This document shows positions 37,101 through 49,100 of a stretch of 64,000 bases of DNA, piece by piece. Both the position numbers and the translations under genes were made by a program. How positions within the stretch are numbered: the first letter of the stretch is position 1; each line of letters starts with the position of its first letter. The DNA lies in NCBI GenBank assembly GCA_029204225.1, contig CM055094.1, positions 5,140,063 through 5,204,062 on the forward strand, read 5' to 3'. The notes beneath the pieces were generated by a model. It searched no databases, had not been told where the DNA came from, and worked only from the letters and a program-made list of their open reading frames with translations. This DNA is from Diphasiastrum complanatum. Its lineage: Eukaryota > Streptophyta > Lycopodiopsida > Lycopodiales > Lycopodiaceae.

Positions 37101-40100
37101 AGTACTTGCTCTATAGAGATAGAGTATGTGTCCCCAATTTAGAGGATTATAGGCAGCAGGTCCTATATAAATGTCATGACAATCCTAGTGCGGGACACCC
37201 AGGCATACAGAAGACCTATGAGCTTCTTCGTAGGCAATTCTTTTGGCCCAGTATGAAAAAGGACGTCCACCAGTATGTAACCAGTTGCCAGAAATGTCAA
37301 GTAAACAAAGCAGAGCGTTTAAAGGCAGGAGGGTTGTTGCAGCCCTTAGAAATACCAGCTGGTAAATGGGAGAGTATCTCCATGGATTTTATAGTAGGCC
37401 TGCCTAAAACCCAAAAGGGTAATGACGCTATATGGGTCACAGTTGACCGTCTGACCAAAATGGCTCATTTCATTCCGACCAAAACAACCGTTAGAGCCCC
37501 AGAGTTAGCGAGGTTGTTTGTAGACGGGCTATTTAAATTGTACGGTCTACCTTCCGACATAGTCAGCGACCGGGACAGTAAGTTTACTGGAAATTTTTGG
37601 AGGGCAGTATTCCATCATCTCCATACTAAACTTAATATGAGTACCACCGACCATCCACAGACGGACGGTCAAACAGAGAGGGTAAATCAGGTGCTGGAGG
37701 ATATGCTTCGTGCATACGTCAGCAAGAAGCAGACTAATTGGGAGGAGTATCTCTCAATATTAGAGTTTGCTTACAACAGTACCAAACATTCAGCTACGAG
37801 ATACAACCCATTTATGCTGATGTACGGTTTTCAGCCACGCTCACCCACAGCTGTAGGGTTTAAACAAGAAAAAGTTGAAGCAGCCAGAAACTTTTTAGAG
37901 GACCTAAACCAGATGATAGAACATGCTAAGCATAGCATCAGGTAGTCCCAGGATCGAGCCAGGCATTATGCAGATCCGCACAGACGGGATGTGCAGTTCT
38001 CCGCTGGTGAGAAAGTCTACTTGAGAGTCTCGTTCGAAAAACCCTCAAATCAGGAGTGTGCGCTAAGTTGTCTCCAAGGTATTGTGGTCCCTTTACCATC
38101 AGTAGGAGACTAGGCGAGGTCACCTATGAACTAGAACTCCCACACAACAGTAAGGTTTTTCCAGTCTTTCATGTAAGTCAGTTACGAAAAGCCTTAGCCA
38201 GATCAGAAAATCTGGTAGGGGACAGTGTTCTAGTTCTCCCATTGGATTCTCAGCAACCTCCACATGAACCAGAGGAGATTCTTGATAGTAGAGAGACGCA
38301 GACTCATCATACTCTATACCGAGAATATCTGGTTAAGTGGAATGATCAGCCTGTTGAGAATGCCACTTGGGAAAGAGGCAGCGTCCTTCACAAGATTTTT
38401 CTAGACTTTGTCTTAGAGGACCAAGATGGTTCTTAAGGGGGAGGGAGTGTTACGAGCTCGTAACCAGTGCCGAACCCTAGAGAACACAAATAGGTCAGAT
38501 ACCACAGTCAGGGTCGTGTCCATCGTACACGACCAACAGGGCAAGACAATGTGAGTAGTGTGCCCCAGCTCGGTCCATAGCCATGGCGGGCCTAACACAG
38601 TCTAGGGACTCTATCAGCAGGATAGGGCCCCCAGTTGGGTCTCGACGTGCAGTCGGCCACGTCAGTGACACGTGGCCGACACTTGGCAGTTGCATGCTAC
38701 CAGTCCTCACACTGGGCTAGGAGGGGCTTACTCTATATCAAGGAGTAGGCAAGGTTGGGTGGATCAGTTAGTGTTTGCCCTACTGTGGTGTTAGGATCTA
38801 TTACATTGTTGAAGGTACACTTCCTCATTGAGATCACCATTGAGGAATGTTGTATTTATTTCAAGTTGCCGCAAACGCCAACCAAAATGGGCAGCCAAAG
38901 AGGTTACTACCCTCACGGTAGTCATCCGAGCAGTAGGAGAAAAAGTCTCCTCATAATTAATCCCCTTAACACTGCACTTGGCTGTCCAAGATCTTCCAAA
39001 ACTGGTCCTTGCTGTCCAACAGTTCCTGCAGGCTGATTTTGAGCAACAACGGGCGGTTCTTGATGAACATTAGGCTCTAAACTTGATGAGAACTTCACCA
39101 TTCACACTATGTGGGCTGTCCCCCTTCAAGATGTGAGTTGGGGCCACATCTAATGAGTTCTTTTCATCAAAATGCACATCACGACTAACAAGAATCTTGT
39201 AAGTGCTCAAATTGAACAGCCTATAGCCTTTGCTTTCACTACTATAGCCAACAAAAATGCATTTAACTCCTTTATCCTCAAGCTCTGTACGAAGTTTATC
39301 CGGAACAAAAGCATAAGCCGTACAACCGAAAATGCGAAAGTGAGAGATTGAAGGCTTCTTCCCATACCAAACTTCATAAGGAGTTAATACTTTCCATGCT
39401 TTAGTAGGACAACAATTGCTTATGTATGCTGCCGTTATAACCGCCTCAGCCCAAAACTTGTGAGGCAGCCCCTTTGCTTTGAGCATGCAACGGGCCATCT
39501 CCATAAGTGTGCGATTCTTTCGCTCGGCAACACCATTTTGTTGAGGCGTATAGGGAGTTGTCATTTGATGTAGAATTCCCTTCTCTCGAAGAAATGCACC
39601 GAACCTCGATCGGTGTGTAGGGTCTTCAAAGAATGCCTAAACTGATTTTTCACCATTGCCAGATTTCGCCTTCATAGGATAGATCCATGTAAAACGGGAA
39701 AAGTCATCAATAAAGTCACAAAATAGATGCACTTTCCAATGGATTCGGTCCTCATTGGACCACAAACATCACTATGAACCAAATCGAATTTATCAAGAAC
39801 CCTTATAGTTCCATCAATTGGAAAAGGTTTCCTTCGAAACTTTCCAAGTATGCACCCCTCGCATACATGCCCTTCCGGCTGCTCAATAGTAGGAAAATCT
39901 TCTACCATATTAAATATCTTCAGCTTCTTCAAACTTGCAAAGTGGAGATGCCCAAACCTTGTGTGCCACAATTCAGCCAACTCCAATGATTGTGATGTAG
40001 AAGCAACAAGACATGTAGAGGGAATTTGTCGCTCATAGGTATCCATAATGAATAAGCCAGCATGCATTGTTCCCGAAACAATAATCAAGAGTGATCTTTT

Positions 40101-43100
40101 AGGATCCTTGACAAGACACTTATCTTCTTTGAACTCAACAACTAGTCCTTGCTTCAACATAGTTGAAACCGAAAGAAGATTCTTCTTGATTCCCGAAACA
40201 TAAAGCACATTCTTAATGTACTTTTCTTCACCATTAGGCAGAATGATGGCTACAATTCCAATTCCATGAATAGAATAAGATGCATTATCCGCACATTGTA
40301 CCTTGCTTCCATTTTGCACTTTCTTTAATTTAGTGAATGCTTCTTTGCGAGAAGTCATATGATGAGTAGCACCACTATCAATCACCCATTCGATGGGCTG
40401 AAAATCAGCAACTTGCAAAACAGAATCTTAATTCCTCATAGATGTAGAAGTACTAGTAGAAGCAATATTAGACACAAAAGCATAGTCTTGGTTGAAGAGA
40501 TCACCACTAGCTTCAAGCTCTTGCTCCAAAGTAGCAAGTGAAGCACTAGTATCAATTCCTTTACTCTCCTCTTTCGCAAGCTTCTTCTTACAATCCTTGA
40601 TGAAGTGCCCATACTTCTTGCAATAATGACACTTCGCTTTCTTTTTTTGAGTGTTGACATCTTGACCTCCAATGGGCTTTTGCTCATCCTTGGAAGGAGG
40701 CTTCCCCTTTTCTTTTGACTTACCTTTGCCCTTGCCTTTCGTGAAAAAAGCTTGATCTTGTTGAGTGTCACCCGCAAAATTTTGCCTTGTTTGCTCTTCT
40801 TGAAGAAGCAGCCCAACAAGTTCATCAAAGGAGAGTTGATGTCCCCTAAGAGAGATACTCAAAGATGAAACAAATGGAAGATAAGAGAAAGGTAATGAGT
40901 TGAGAGTAATGGAAACAAATTGAGCATCCTCAATTATCTCATCAATATTGAGAAGCTCCTCACGAAGATCCTCGATCTTCGTCAAGTGATTGGTCACTTG
41001 ATCCCCTTCTTGCATCTTCAACAAAGAAAGTTGATTTCTGAGATACACCACTCTTGCTGGATTTTTGACTCTATACATAATATAAAGTGTATCCCACGCA
41101 CTTTTAGATGTCTTACAAGACCTACTATGAGGTAAGATAGATCTTTTCACAGCAAGAGCAACCATAGAATGTGCTTGTGCATCCCTTCTATCCCACTTCT
41201 TTTGTTCTTCCGAAGATGGAGAAGATGATGTTGATGATGATGATCCACGAGGTGTAGGAGGTGCCAAAGACGGAGGCCTTTCCTCATCACCAATGATCAA
41301 ATCCCACAGCCCTTTCGCTATGAGAAGATTCTTCATCATGTAACTCCACAAGGAGTAGTTTGTGCCATCCAACCGATGTTCACTTAACAAAGAACCGATA
41401 GCTTCCGATTCTTTAGCCATTACCTCCAACAGAAATTTAGCTTAAAGTAGATAGGAAAGAGAGCCTTTTCACAACCAAATCTACTCAAAAAATTTGCAGC
41501 AAACAAAGAGTTGAAAGTAGGAGGACAAGATGTCTTTCAATATGCAACCAAAGTGCCCAAAAGATAATGGATAGATGGCTGTCTTTCTGCACAAAAAAAA
41601 ACCAGCTTCTTGAAAATTAGGTTAGCTTCAATTGAAGCCCACACCGAAACCCAATTAGGAAGCCAAATAGTGTGATCAACACACACTCCAATAGGGCTGT
41701 TGAAAGCGCCCTATTGCTTGCTGAGAATCTGCAAATTTCCAGCCACAAGTTGACCTAACCCTGAATAGGGTTTGCTTAATTTTGGGCGCCCTCTGCAAAC
41801 CTGAAAACAAAAACAGCAAGATAAGGAGACACCACAACCAAAAATCAGTAGCAGATTTTTGGGCGCCCTCCTCCAAACAAAACTTGCTGAAAACTGGTTG
41901 CATAAAAATCAGATTTGAGATTTTGATTTTTGGGTGCCACAAATTGCTCCTCCAAGATCTCTGATGGGCGCCTCCTTGAACCTGAAAAGAGACAAAAAAG
42001 CTAATCCAAACTCCGCTTGGAAAGATCAGCAGGATGCTGAAATTTCAGAACAAAAAGTAGAGAAGCTCCTCTTCTGGTAGGGCGCCAACAAACAAGCTTA
42101 CTGCAGATCCAGTAGCTCTGATACCATGTAGGAAAACAAGAGTCAAGTCACCAAGATCTAGTTATCAATCAATCTCCACAAGAAACAAGAGAGAAAAGGC
42201 TGGGCGCCCAACTCTAAGAGAGAGAGAGAAAAAACAGCAACAAGAGCAATGGAGAGCATTGCTTAGCCAAACTGAAAAATGTGACACAATAAGCCAATAT
42301 GTACTCTACCTACTTACTGATTGTAGGGCACCCCCAAAAGTCAAGATAGGGCCCCTAAACCAAATTAGACCGCTAAGGACCCATGAGGCAATACATGACC
42401 AAAATTGGGTCCAACTGAACTTAAGACAAACTTAAGATGGCCTAAATAACTGAATACCCATGGTTACACAAATCTTGACCTTTTGGGTCAAAGTAACCTA
42501 TGGATTAACTTTAGCATAGTCATTTATTTCTAACACATGTATTTTGTGATAGTTACCATACCGAAGTAAACCATATTGAAAAAAACCATATCGAAACACA
42601 AACCAAACAAGAAACAATGTACAAATGTCGGGCTCAAGGCACCATAATGGAGTGAAGTGATGTCTGATAAACAATATGAAAAGGTCTCATAAACACTGTA
42701 CAACTAATACTCGTCCTCCAACTCATAGTCCGAATCATTGGAGTTTGTGGAATTGCCAAATAGGGAGTTTGCAGATGATGTTGGGGGTGTCATGCATCGT
42801 GGTGAGCCTCTGCCTCCACCCTGTCCCCTGCCTTTACCCCTCCTTCTTCTCCCTCCTGCCCTCCCCTGGCTGGCTCCAACTGTTCCTCCTCTACTGCTCC
42901 CTCCCTCTAGGTCGCCCTCTCACCTGTGATCTCGTATCCTGGGAAGGCCCTATAAACTCAAGGTTGACCTGACCCTCAACTGCATGTGATGCTCCAATCC
43001 TCTCTACAAACAATGCCCTCCCCTCTTTTTGGAACGTCTAGGTTGGCCTATATGCCTAGGTGTAGGAATGGCTGGTTCCTCCTGTGCTCAACATCGGGGC

Positions 43101-46100
43101 CAAGTAAGTCACTAACTAACTCACCTCGGCATCCGTTGGTGTTCACGAACACCAACCGCCTGCATTTCTCAATGGAGAGCCTGTTTCTCCTCTTCGTGTG
43201 ATGGCTGCCCCATACGCTCCAGTTCCGCTCACAGGCGGAAGCTGAACATAGGACTCTCTCTGCCAAATGGTAAAGCTCAGGAGTATTGAGGCCATGAAAG
43301 TTCCACCATGTCACAGGCTCCAACTGATCCTCCCTCAGCTAACACTGCTTTCGATCAAAAGGCTACATGCCCAGCTCAAACTTCACCCTATCTCGCTCTA
43401 TGTTCCTCAGGGTCAGGCATGTTTGCAAAAGAAGCAGAACATTTGTCAGTCCATAGAATGCATAGACAAAATATTGTAAACAAATAGACTAGTCACAATA
43501 TTTGCTCCACCCAGCCTCGGTGGAGCCTAGACATTTTGTAGAGTGCCACAAGGGGTGCAGCATGTGCACTACCGCATGGATGGGTCCGTGGATAGTCGCA
43601 CCTCGTCTCCCAAACATTGAGGAGCTCCTCCTTCCCGTGCAAGTCACGTTGCAAATGATTAGTCGTTGGCGTTTCAAAGCCCAAAAGTAAGGCAAAAATG
43701 AAACGAAAAGAAAGTGGAGGAGTACTACATGTCCTCCTCCAAGTGTGATGTGTGAAGTGCCTCAACGATGTGGTCCAGGAACTCGTATATGAGACTAAGA
43801 GTGCACCCCTCTCGGTCTACTAGGTGCAACACATGGAAGGTAGGTCAAAGAACCTCTACAAGCTCACTCGACCGTGTCCAGAACTCCTCTCCAAACAATG
43901 TGGTTTGGAAATGCACTGCCTTTGTTGTGCGACCTCTAAACTCGGCAAATCCATCAATCATTGCCATCGTCCGCAAATGATCTCGTGTGATACATAAGCT
44001 CGAGAACTAGGAAAAGGTAGGCGAAGCGAGTGGGCACTGGCTTGTTCTACGTCCAGCCGTGAGAAGGTACAGAACAATACCAACACACGCTTCTTCCTGC
44101 TGATTAAGTTGACCATGTGCATGGCCTGAGAAGTGAGCTGCAAGACAAACATTAAACATAAATTTCTTAAAAGCTTGGAGAGGTTAGGAGCAGAGAACAA
44201 CTGTTAAGTGTAAAAGTCTTTACAAAGCATGTGAAGAAAACTGTACCTCACGAACCCATGGAAGTGTGACCATGTCATATCTCCTAACTACTTAAGCACA
44301 CATCAACCTTCTTTCATCCATTGGCGGATGGTGATAGGCTTGTGACTGCCGTGGCACCTATATCATTTTTTTAATGCATACGCAGATAACTATATCTTTT
44401 TCTTTTCCAAGCAGTGCTTTTACGAGTCTGGCATGTTCAATGTCCACAGTCAGGTACTTGTATACATCACTCCAGCTCTCCTCTAGCCAATTCAAATATA
44501 GGATTCATTCGAGCTAGAAGTTCAACAACACTACTGGACTTGGACTAGTTGGTCTAATTAAAGCTTGAAAGAACCCATTTGTGTAGATTCATTCTTTCTT
44601 TCATCATATGCGAACTCAACAATAGCGACAACATTCCCATTGTGTTTGCTGGACACTTCATGCTCTCTAATCATATTCTCCAAGTTTTGTTGACTTACTC
44701 TGTTGGCCCATCCATTTTACTGTGGTTTTCGGATGAATCATGATCACGACCCTAAAAATGAGTCATCCTGGTGAGTGCCTGTCACCAATGACTGTGATAG
44801 CGTTATGTTTGTGCTGCATGCATTGTAGATGTGTAATGCTATCTAAGAAAATGCTCTCCCATCTACATTTTGGAGCAAGTAACGATTGAGAAGACCCAGG
44901 TACTCACTCCTTTCATCTATCTTAACTTGACTCTAAGAATGATCTACTAGAGAATTTTATAGATCTATCTTAAGCGTAAGCCACCAGACGCTACGTGAGA
45001 ACAACTTCAGGTCTTATCCACCGTAGGACCAACACTGATTATCAGACTATCCTCTGTCATCTTTTTTATGAACTTCAATCTCTGTCCGAATGAAATCTTT
45101 TGCTATCAATTCTGTTGAACTGAAAAACATTGTGGACAATGTTTTGGTTGGACCGCTCAAATCATATCAATTTTATTTGGATCCAAATTAACCATGTTGT
45201 TTAAATGTTAAGGACTCAACTGCAAATTTAGGAGGTGCCCCAACAGAAAATTGGGAAACCTCAATTGGAGACTAGAAATGTGCCTTGATGGGTTCTCATT
45301 TGAGTTTTGGAGGGCTTGAAAGGCATTGCATTTTCAATTATTCATGATGCCGTAGTTAGAAAATCTTAGTTAATTCACGGTTTGCTGCTCTATTTTTCGT
45401 TTTTGGCACGTTATCCTGTGAATGTGTCAGAACATAACGTACTGTATGCGCGTGCGCCTTGTGCATGTTCATCAACTTTTGCAACACATTTCTAGTTCTG
45501 TCATAAGTGTCTGTGTTGTTGCTCTCATACTGAGGGCATACTAACTCAAACAGGAGAGTTGTGATCAGTCAACTCTGCAGTTAAATAGCTGAATAGAATA
45601 GTTCTTTAGTTAGCTAGGCTATGAGTTGGGTTGATTGTGAAATGGATGCTGTTAAATTGTCGACGAGACCAATTTTTAAGGTAGTAAACATGTTTCAATG
45701 TACAGGCAGGATTATTTGGGAATATGCAGGAGCTTTATCAAACAGTTAGAAAAGCTCAGCAGGTGGTGCAAGTAGAGGCTGTCCGTGTGCAGAAGGAGCT
45801 TGCGGCGTAAGGTTTATTTTAGTCATTGCCTGGCTCCATAAAACTCAGTACATAATTAACCTAAAATCTTAGCCAAACCATTTATCTTCAAGGGTTCAAT
45901 GATTTTTTGTAGTGATCCTTTCCTGATTCGTTGAGCCATTTGCTGCTTTGAATTGCAGAGCAGAATTTGATGGCTTTTGTGAAGGGGAACTCATCAAAGT
46001 AAGTGCTCTGATTTTGAATATGAATACTGACAAGTTAGATTCTGAATTTATGAACTTTTAGGTGGAAGCGAAATATTACAAAGTTTTATTGTATGTGCTA

Positions 46101-49100
46101 CTGGCAAGCTGTCATCTATCGTAATTTTTTTTCTTCTCTGTGATGTCCCGTTATGTGGGTGATTGGAGTGGGACTTCATACCTCATGGAGAGAGAGAGGA
46201 CACACCACTTATTCAAAGATGTCTATCCTAAAGTTGTGTATGCTTTTTATGAACATCTTTACCAGGTAACTCTTTCTGGCAATCAAGAGCCTGTACGTAC
46301 GGAAATCACTGAAGCTGCCATGGAGCTTGGAGCTGATGTATAAGATATACTACCTTACACTCCCCTGGATATATGTCATGCTTGACTTTTTCTTTTTCAT
46401 CATTATCCCCCATTTTTCATTTGTTGAAGAGCTTACCTGGAAATTAGTTTTTGTTGACCTGACTTCAAGGACTTCTGTGGGATCAAAACAGAAAGTTTCA
46501 GAGCTGGTGACTCAGGCCTATAAAGATGCTCATCAGAAGAGTGTACTGGTGAGTGGAACAAATTTCAATTTATTGTAACCAAGTACCCTTCCTCTTTTAA
46601 AGTTGCTGTAGTAGTTTCTGTTTTCTATTTTCTATTTCATCCCTGATTTGCTACTCTTGGCCATTCATACTGTTGCAAATTGACTACACAATCCACAAAT
46701 AAAATCATAAATCTTTGTACAAGCTGGCTGATTTACTGCTTTAAATGATTTTCGAATAACTGCACTCAACATCGCCATTTGAACATATTATAAGGAAATG
46801 GTTGCTGCTTCTGTTTTACATTCTTTAAATTCTTTGGCTACACAAGCCACAAATATCAAATCTTTGTAGAATCTTATATTCCTGTTATCACAAGTGCATT
46901 CATATTTATCAGAAACATGCACCCACGGCTTCAGGTGGCTCATTCCCAAGAGAGCGTTTTAAAGTAATCAATAAATAGTACATCAATTAAAAGATTGGGC
47001 CAAAACATACAGGCACTTCTTAACCACAACCTTATGTCTGAATTCAAGGTAACCCAATTTGCATCTTATCAAATAATATGCATGTCTGTGATACTCTTTA
47101 ATTCAGGAACGTTTCATTATGTGCCCTACATTTATATAGCAGTTGCTATTTTCTCAGACAACAACAGGGATATATACCTTTAATCTTTTCATAGACAACA
47201 AAGGAGATGTATTTTAAATCTTTTATGAAACTGCGTAAATGCAAGGCTGGTCCTTATTGAAGGTCGTCTTCCATTCATGGCTGGTATCTATGGAAGGTTA
47301 TCTTATATCCAAGGCTGGTCCTTATAGAAGATTGGACTTATCCCCACTCCATATGTTGTTCGTTGAAGTGAAGTGGCTTTGCTTCAAATTTACTTCTTAA
47401 TAGCAGAAGGATCTTGAGCCAAAATCAGGACCTGCTCATCACCCAGCTAGATTGTTGCTGATCTGATGAGCTAGCTTTAGGATCCTTGGAATAATAAGCT
47501 AATTGGGAAGTTGGCATTTCTGATGGGCCTTTGGTGCAACACAGCAAGTCTTTGGTAGGCTTCTAGCAAGCTGCTCAGTTTTTACTAGAAATGAGCTGGT
47601 AATTGCGCTGTGAGTAGATGCCATGAAAAGTATGCTGTCACTCATTGAGTAAAAGTAAGATGCTGCTGTTCCAAGCTGGAAGTAAAATCACATGGTGAGG
47701 TTAAACAGTCGGCTCCAAGTATCTTATCATATCGCTTAATAGTTTCAATGTCAAAATGAGCTTGTCAAATAAAATATCCAATGTGGAAGTGGATGAGGAT
47801 CAAGTGCTCTAAATAGAGTGTATGAGATGTATCCTCTAGAGTAGTCCTGATGTGTGATAAAGCATGACTGCTGATGAAGAGGTGAGTGCTGCCAGTTTCA
47901 ATGAAAGCAATGAAATCTCTGCAAATAGTACATACTCGTAGTCTGATTTGCTAGAAAAGTAATTTCTATGTTGCTCTATGTCATATTGAGTTTGCTAAAC
48001 AGAGAAATATATAATGCAGTATATCAGCCATATTGAGTTTGTTATAAAACAGGCAAAGGTTTTAGAAGCTTTTAGAGACCCCCTTCTTTCTGTAGGGGTG
48101 TGCTTGCACTTGGTTAGGGTTTTTGAAAGGCTGAATAAGTTATTTGAAAGAGCCAGGAGAGAGCTATGTGGCTATAATTTAGTGCCTTGTTCTGGTGTGT
48201 ATATTGAAGGCTTCAAGAAGACTAGCTGTACAAAATTCTAGGTAATACTTGAAGTAGCTAGAGATGTAATTGGGGGCAATTGTTGCATCGGTACCTCAGG
48301 GGGAGCTGGGACAGACAATTTAGTTTGCTATGCTTAACCATTTGCCCAACGAAACTAGCCATTAGCACACAAAGGCCTACATGCAAGCCAACATTGGCTC
48401 CACAAGATGCACATCTTGGGAGACTAACCCAACTCAAACATCCAGTGCAGGTGCAATGAAGACTCAACTTGGCACCACTCCATGGACTTAGCCTTAATCC
48501 ATCTAAGCAAGCTAACTGACACAACTAATCCATCATGAGTCTTTTTCATAACCAACCAAAGCCAACATGGCAACCAACGAAACTGAAGAGCAAGGTTGGA
48601 GCCAACTCAACCAATCAGCATAGCGATGAACCTGCCGTTCACGAGCATTATCCCAGGTTAAGTCGCCAAGAAAAAGGTTGTAATTAGTCCTTTTAATTAG
48701 AGCTGGCATGGAGGTGAAACCAAGAATGATTATTAGCCCCAATCCTCATCTTGTGTCAAACCCTAGTTTGACACTTTGTTTAGCCAAGATTTTTCAAGGA
48801 AGTTTTTTAAATCTTTCAAATTCCAAGTTTTTCCAATCTAAGCAAGTTTGTGCTAAGCGAATCAAGTAGGCTTGATGGCCCAATCAGAAAAAAAATGTAA
48901 AACGGTTTGTGCTAAGCGAATCCATAGAATCAATGAACCGTGTACGGTTCACCACGGTTCTGAGAACCGTACAGTGAACCGTACGGTTCACTAAAAATTT
49001 TGGCCAGAACCGTGATGAACCGTACAATTAATTAATTTTTTTTTTCAGTTTCCCACCAAAAACAGCCCAAAAAAATTCTAAAAAAGGCCAAAAAAATGCC

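Larger units (their letters stand above)
32829..38805 (+). mobile_element. Ty3/gypsy chromovirus inserted in copia-4
   Basis: Inserted in the copia RT at codons for 'LQQPDGF', with exact target duplication TTGTT (32824-32828 and 38806-38810). Order: short 5' LTR, primer site, gag, protease, RT, RNase H, integrase, chromodomain, purine tract, 3' LTR. The domain order and chromodomain place it among plant chromoviruses. A few stops and frameshifts make it inactive as read. Confidence 0.95.
31132..42535 (-). mobile_element. Copia-4: near-complete Ty1/copia element, split by a gypsy insertion
   Basis: Two LTRs (31132-31525 and 42127-42535) flanked by an exact 5-bp target duplication CATGT (31127-31131 and 42536-42540). 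On the minus strand the order is LTR, primer site, leader, gag, protease, integrase, RT, RNase H, purine tract, LTR. The gypsy element at 32829-38805 splits RT. By eye the LTRs differ at roughly ten positions plus a 14-bp indel, so this is an old but recognisable insertion. It lies antisense in intron 2 of the STIC2-like gene. Confidence 0.95.

Noticed and set aside
40436-40828. 130-codon ORF overlapping copia-4 gag
   Set aside because: Same strand but wrong frame; the gag frame carries the zinc knuckle and is longer.
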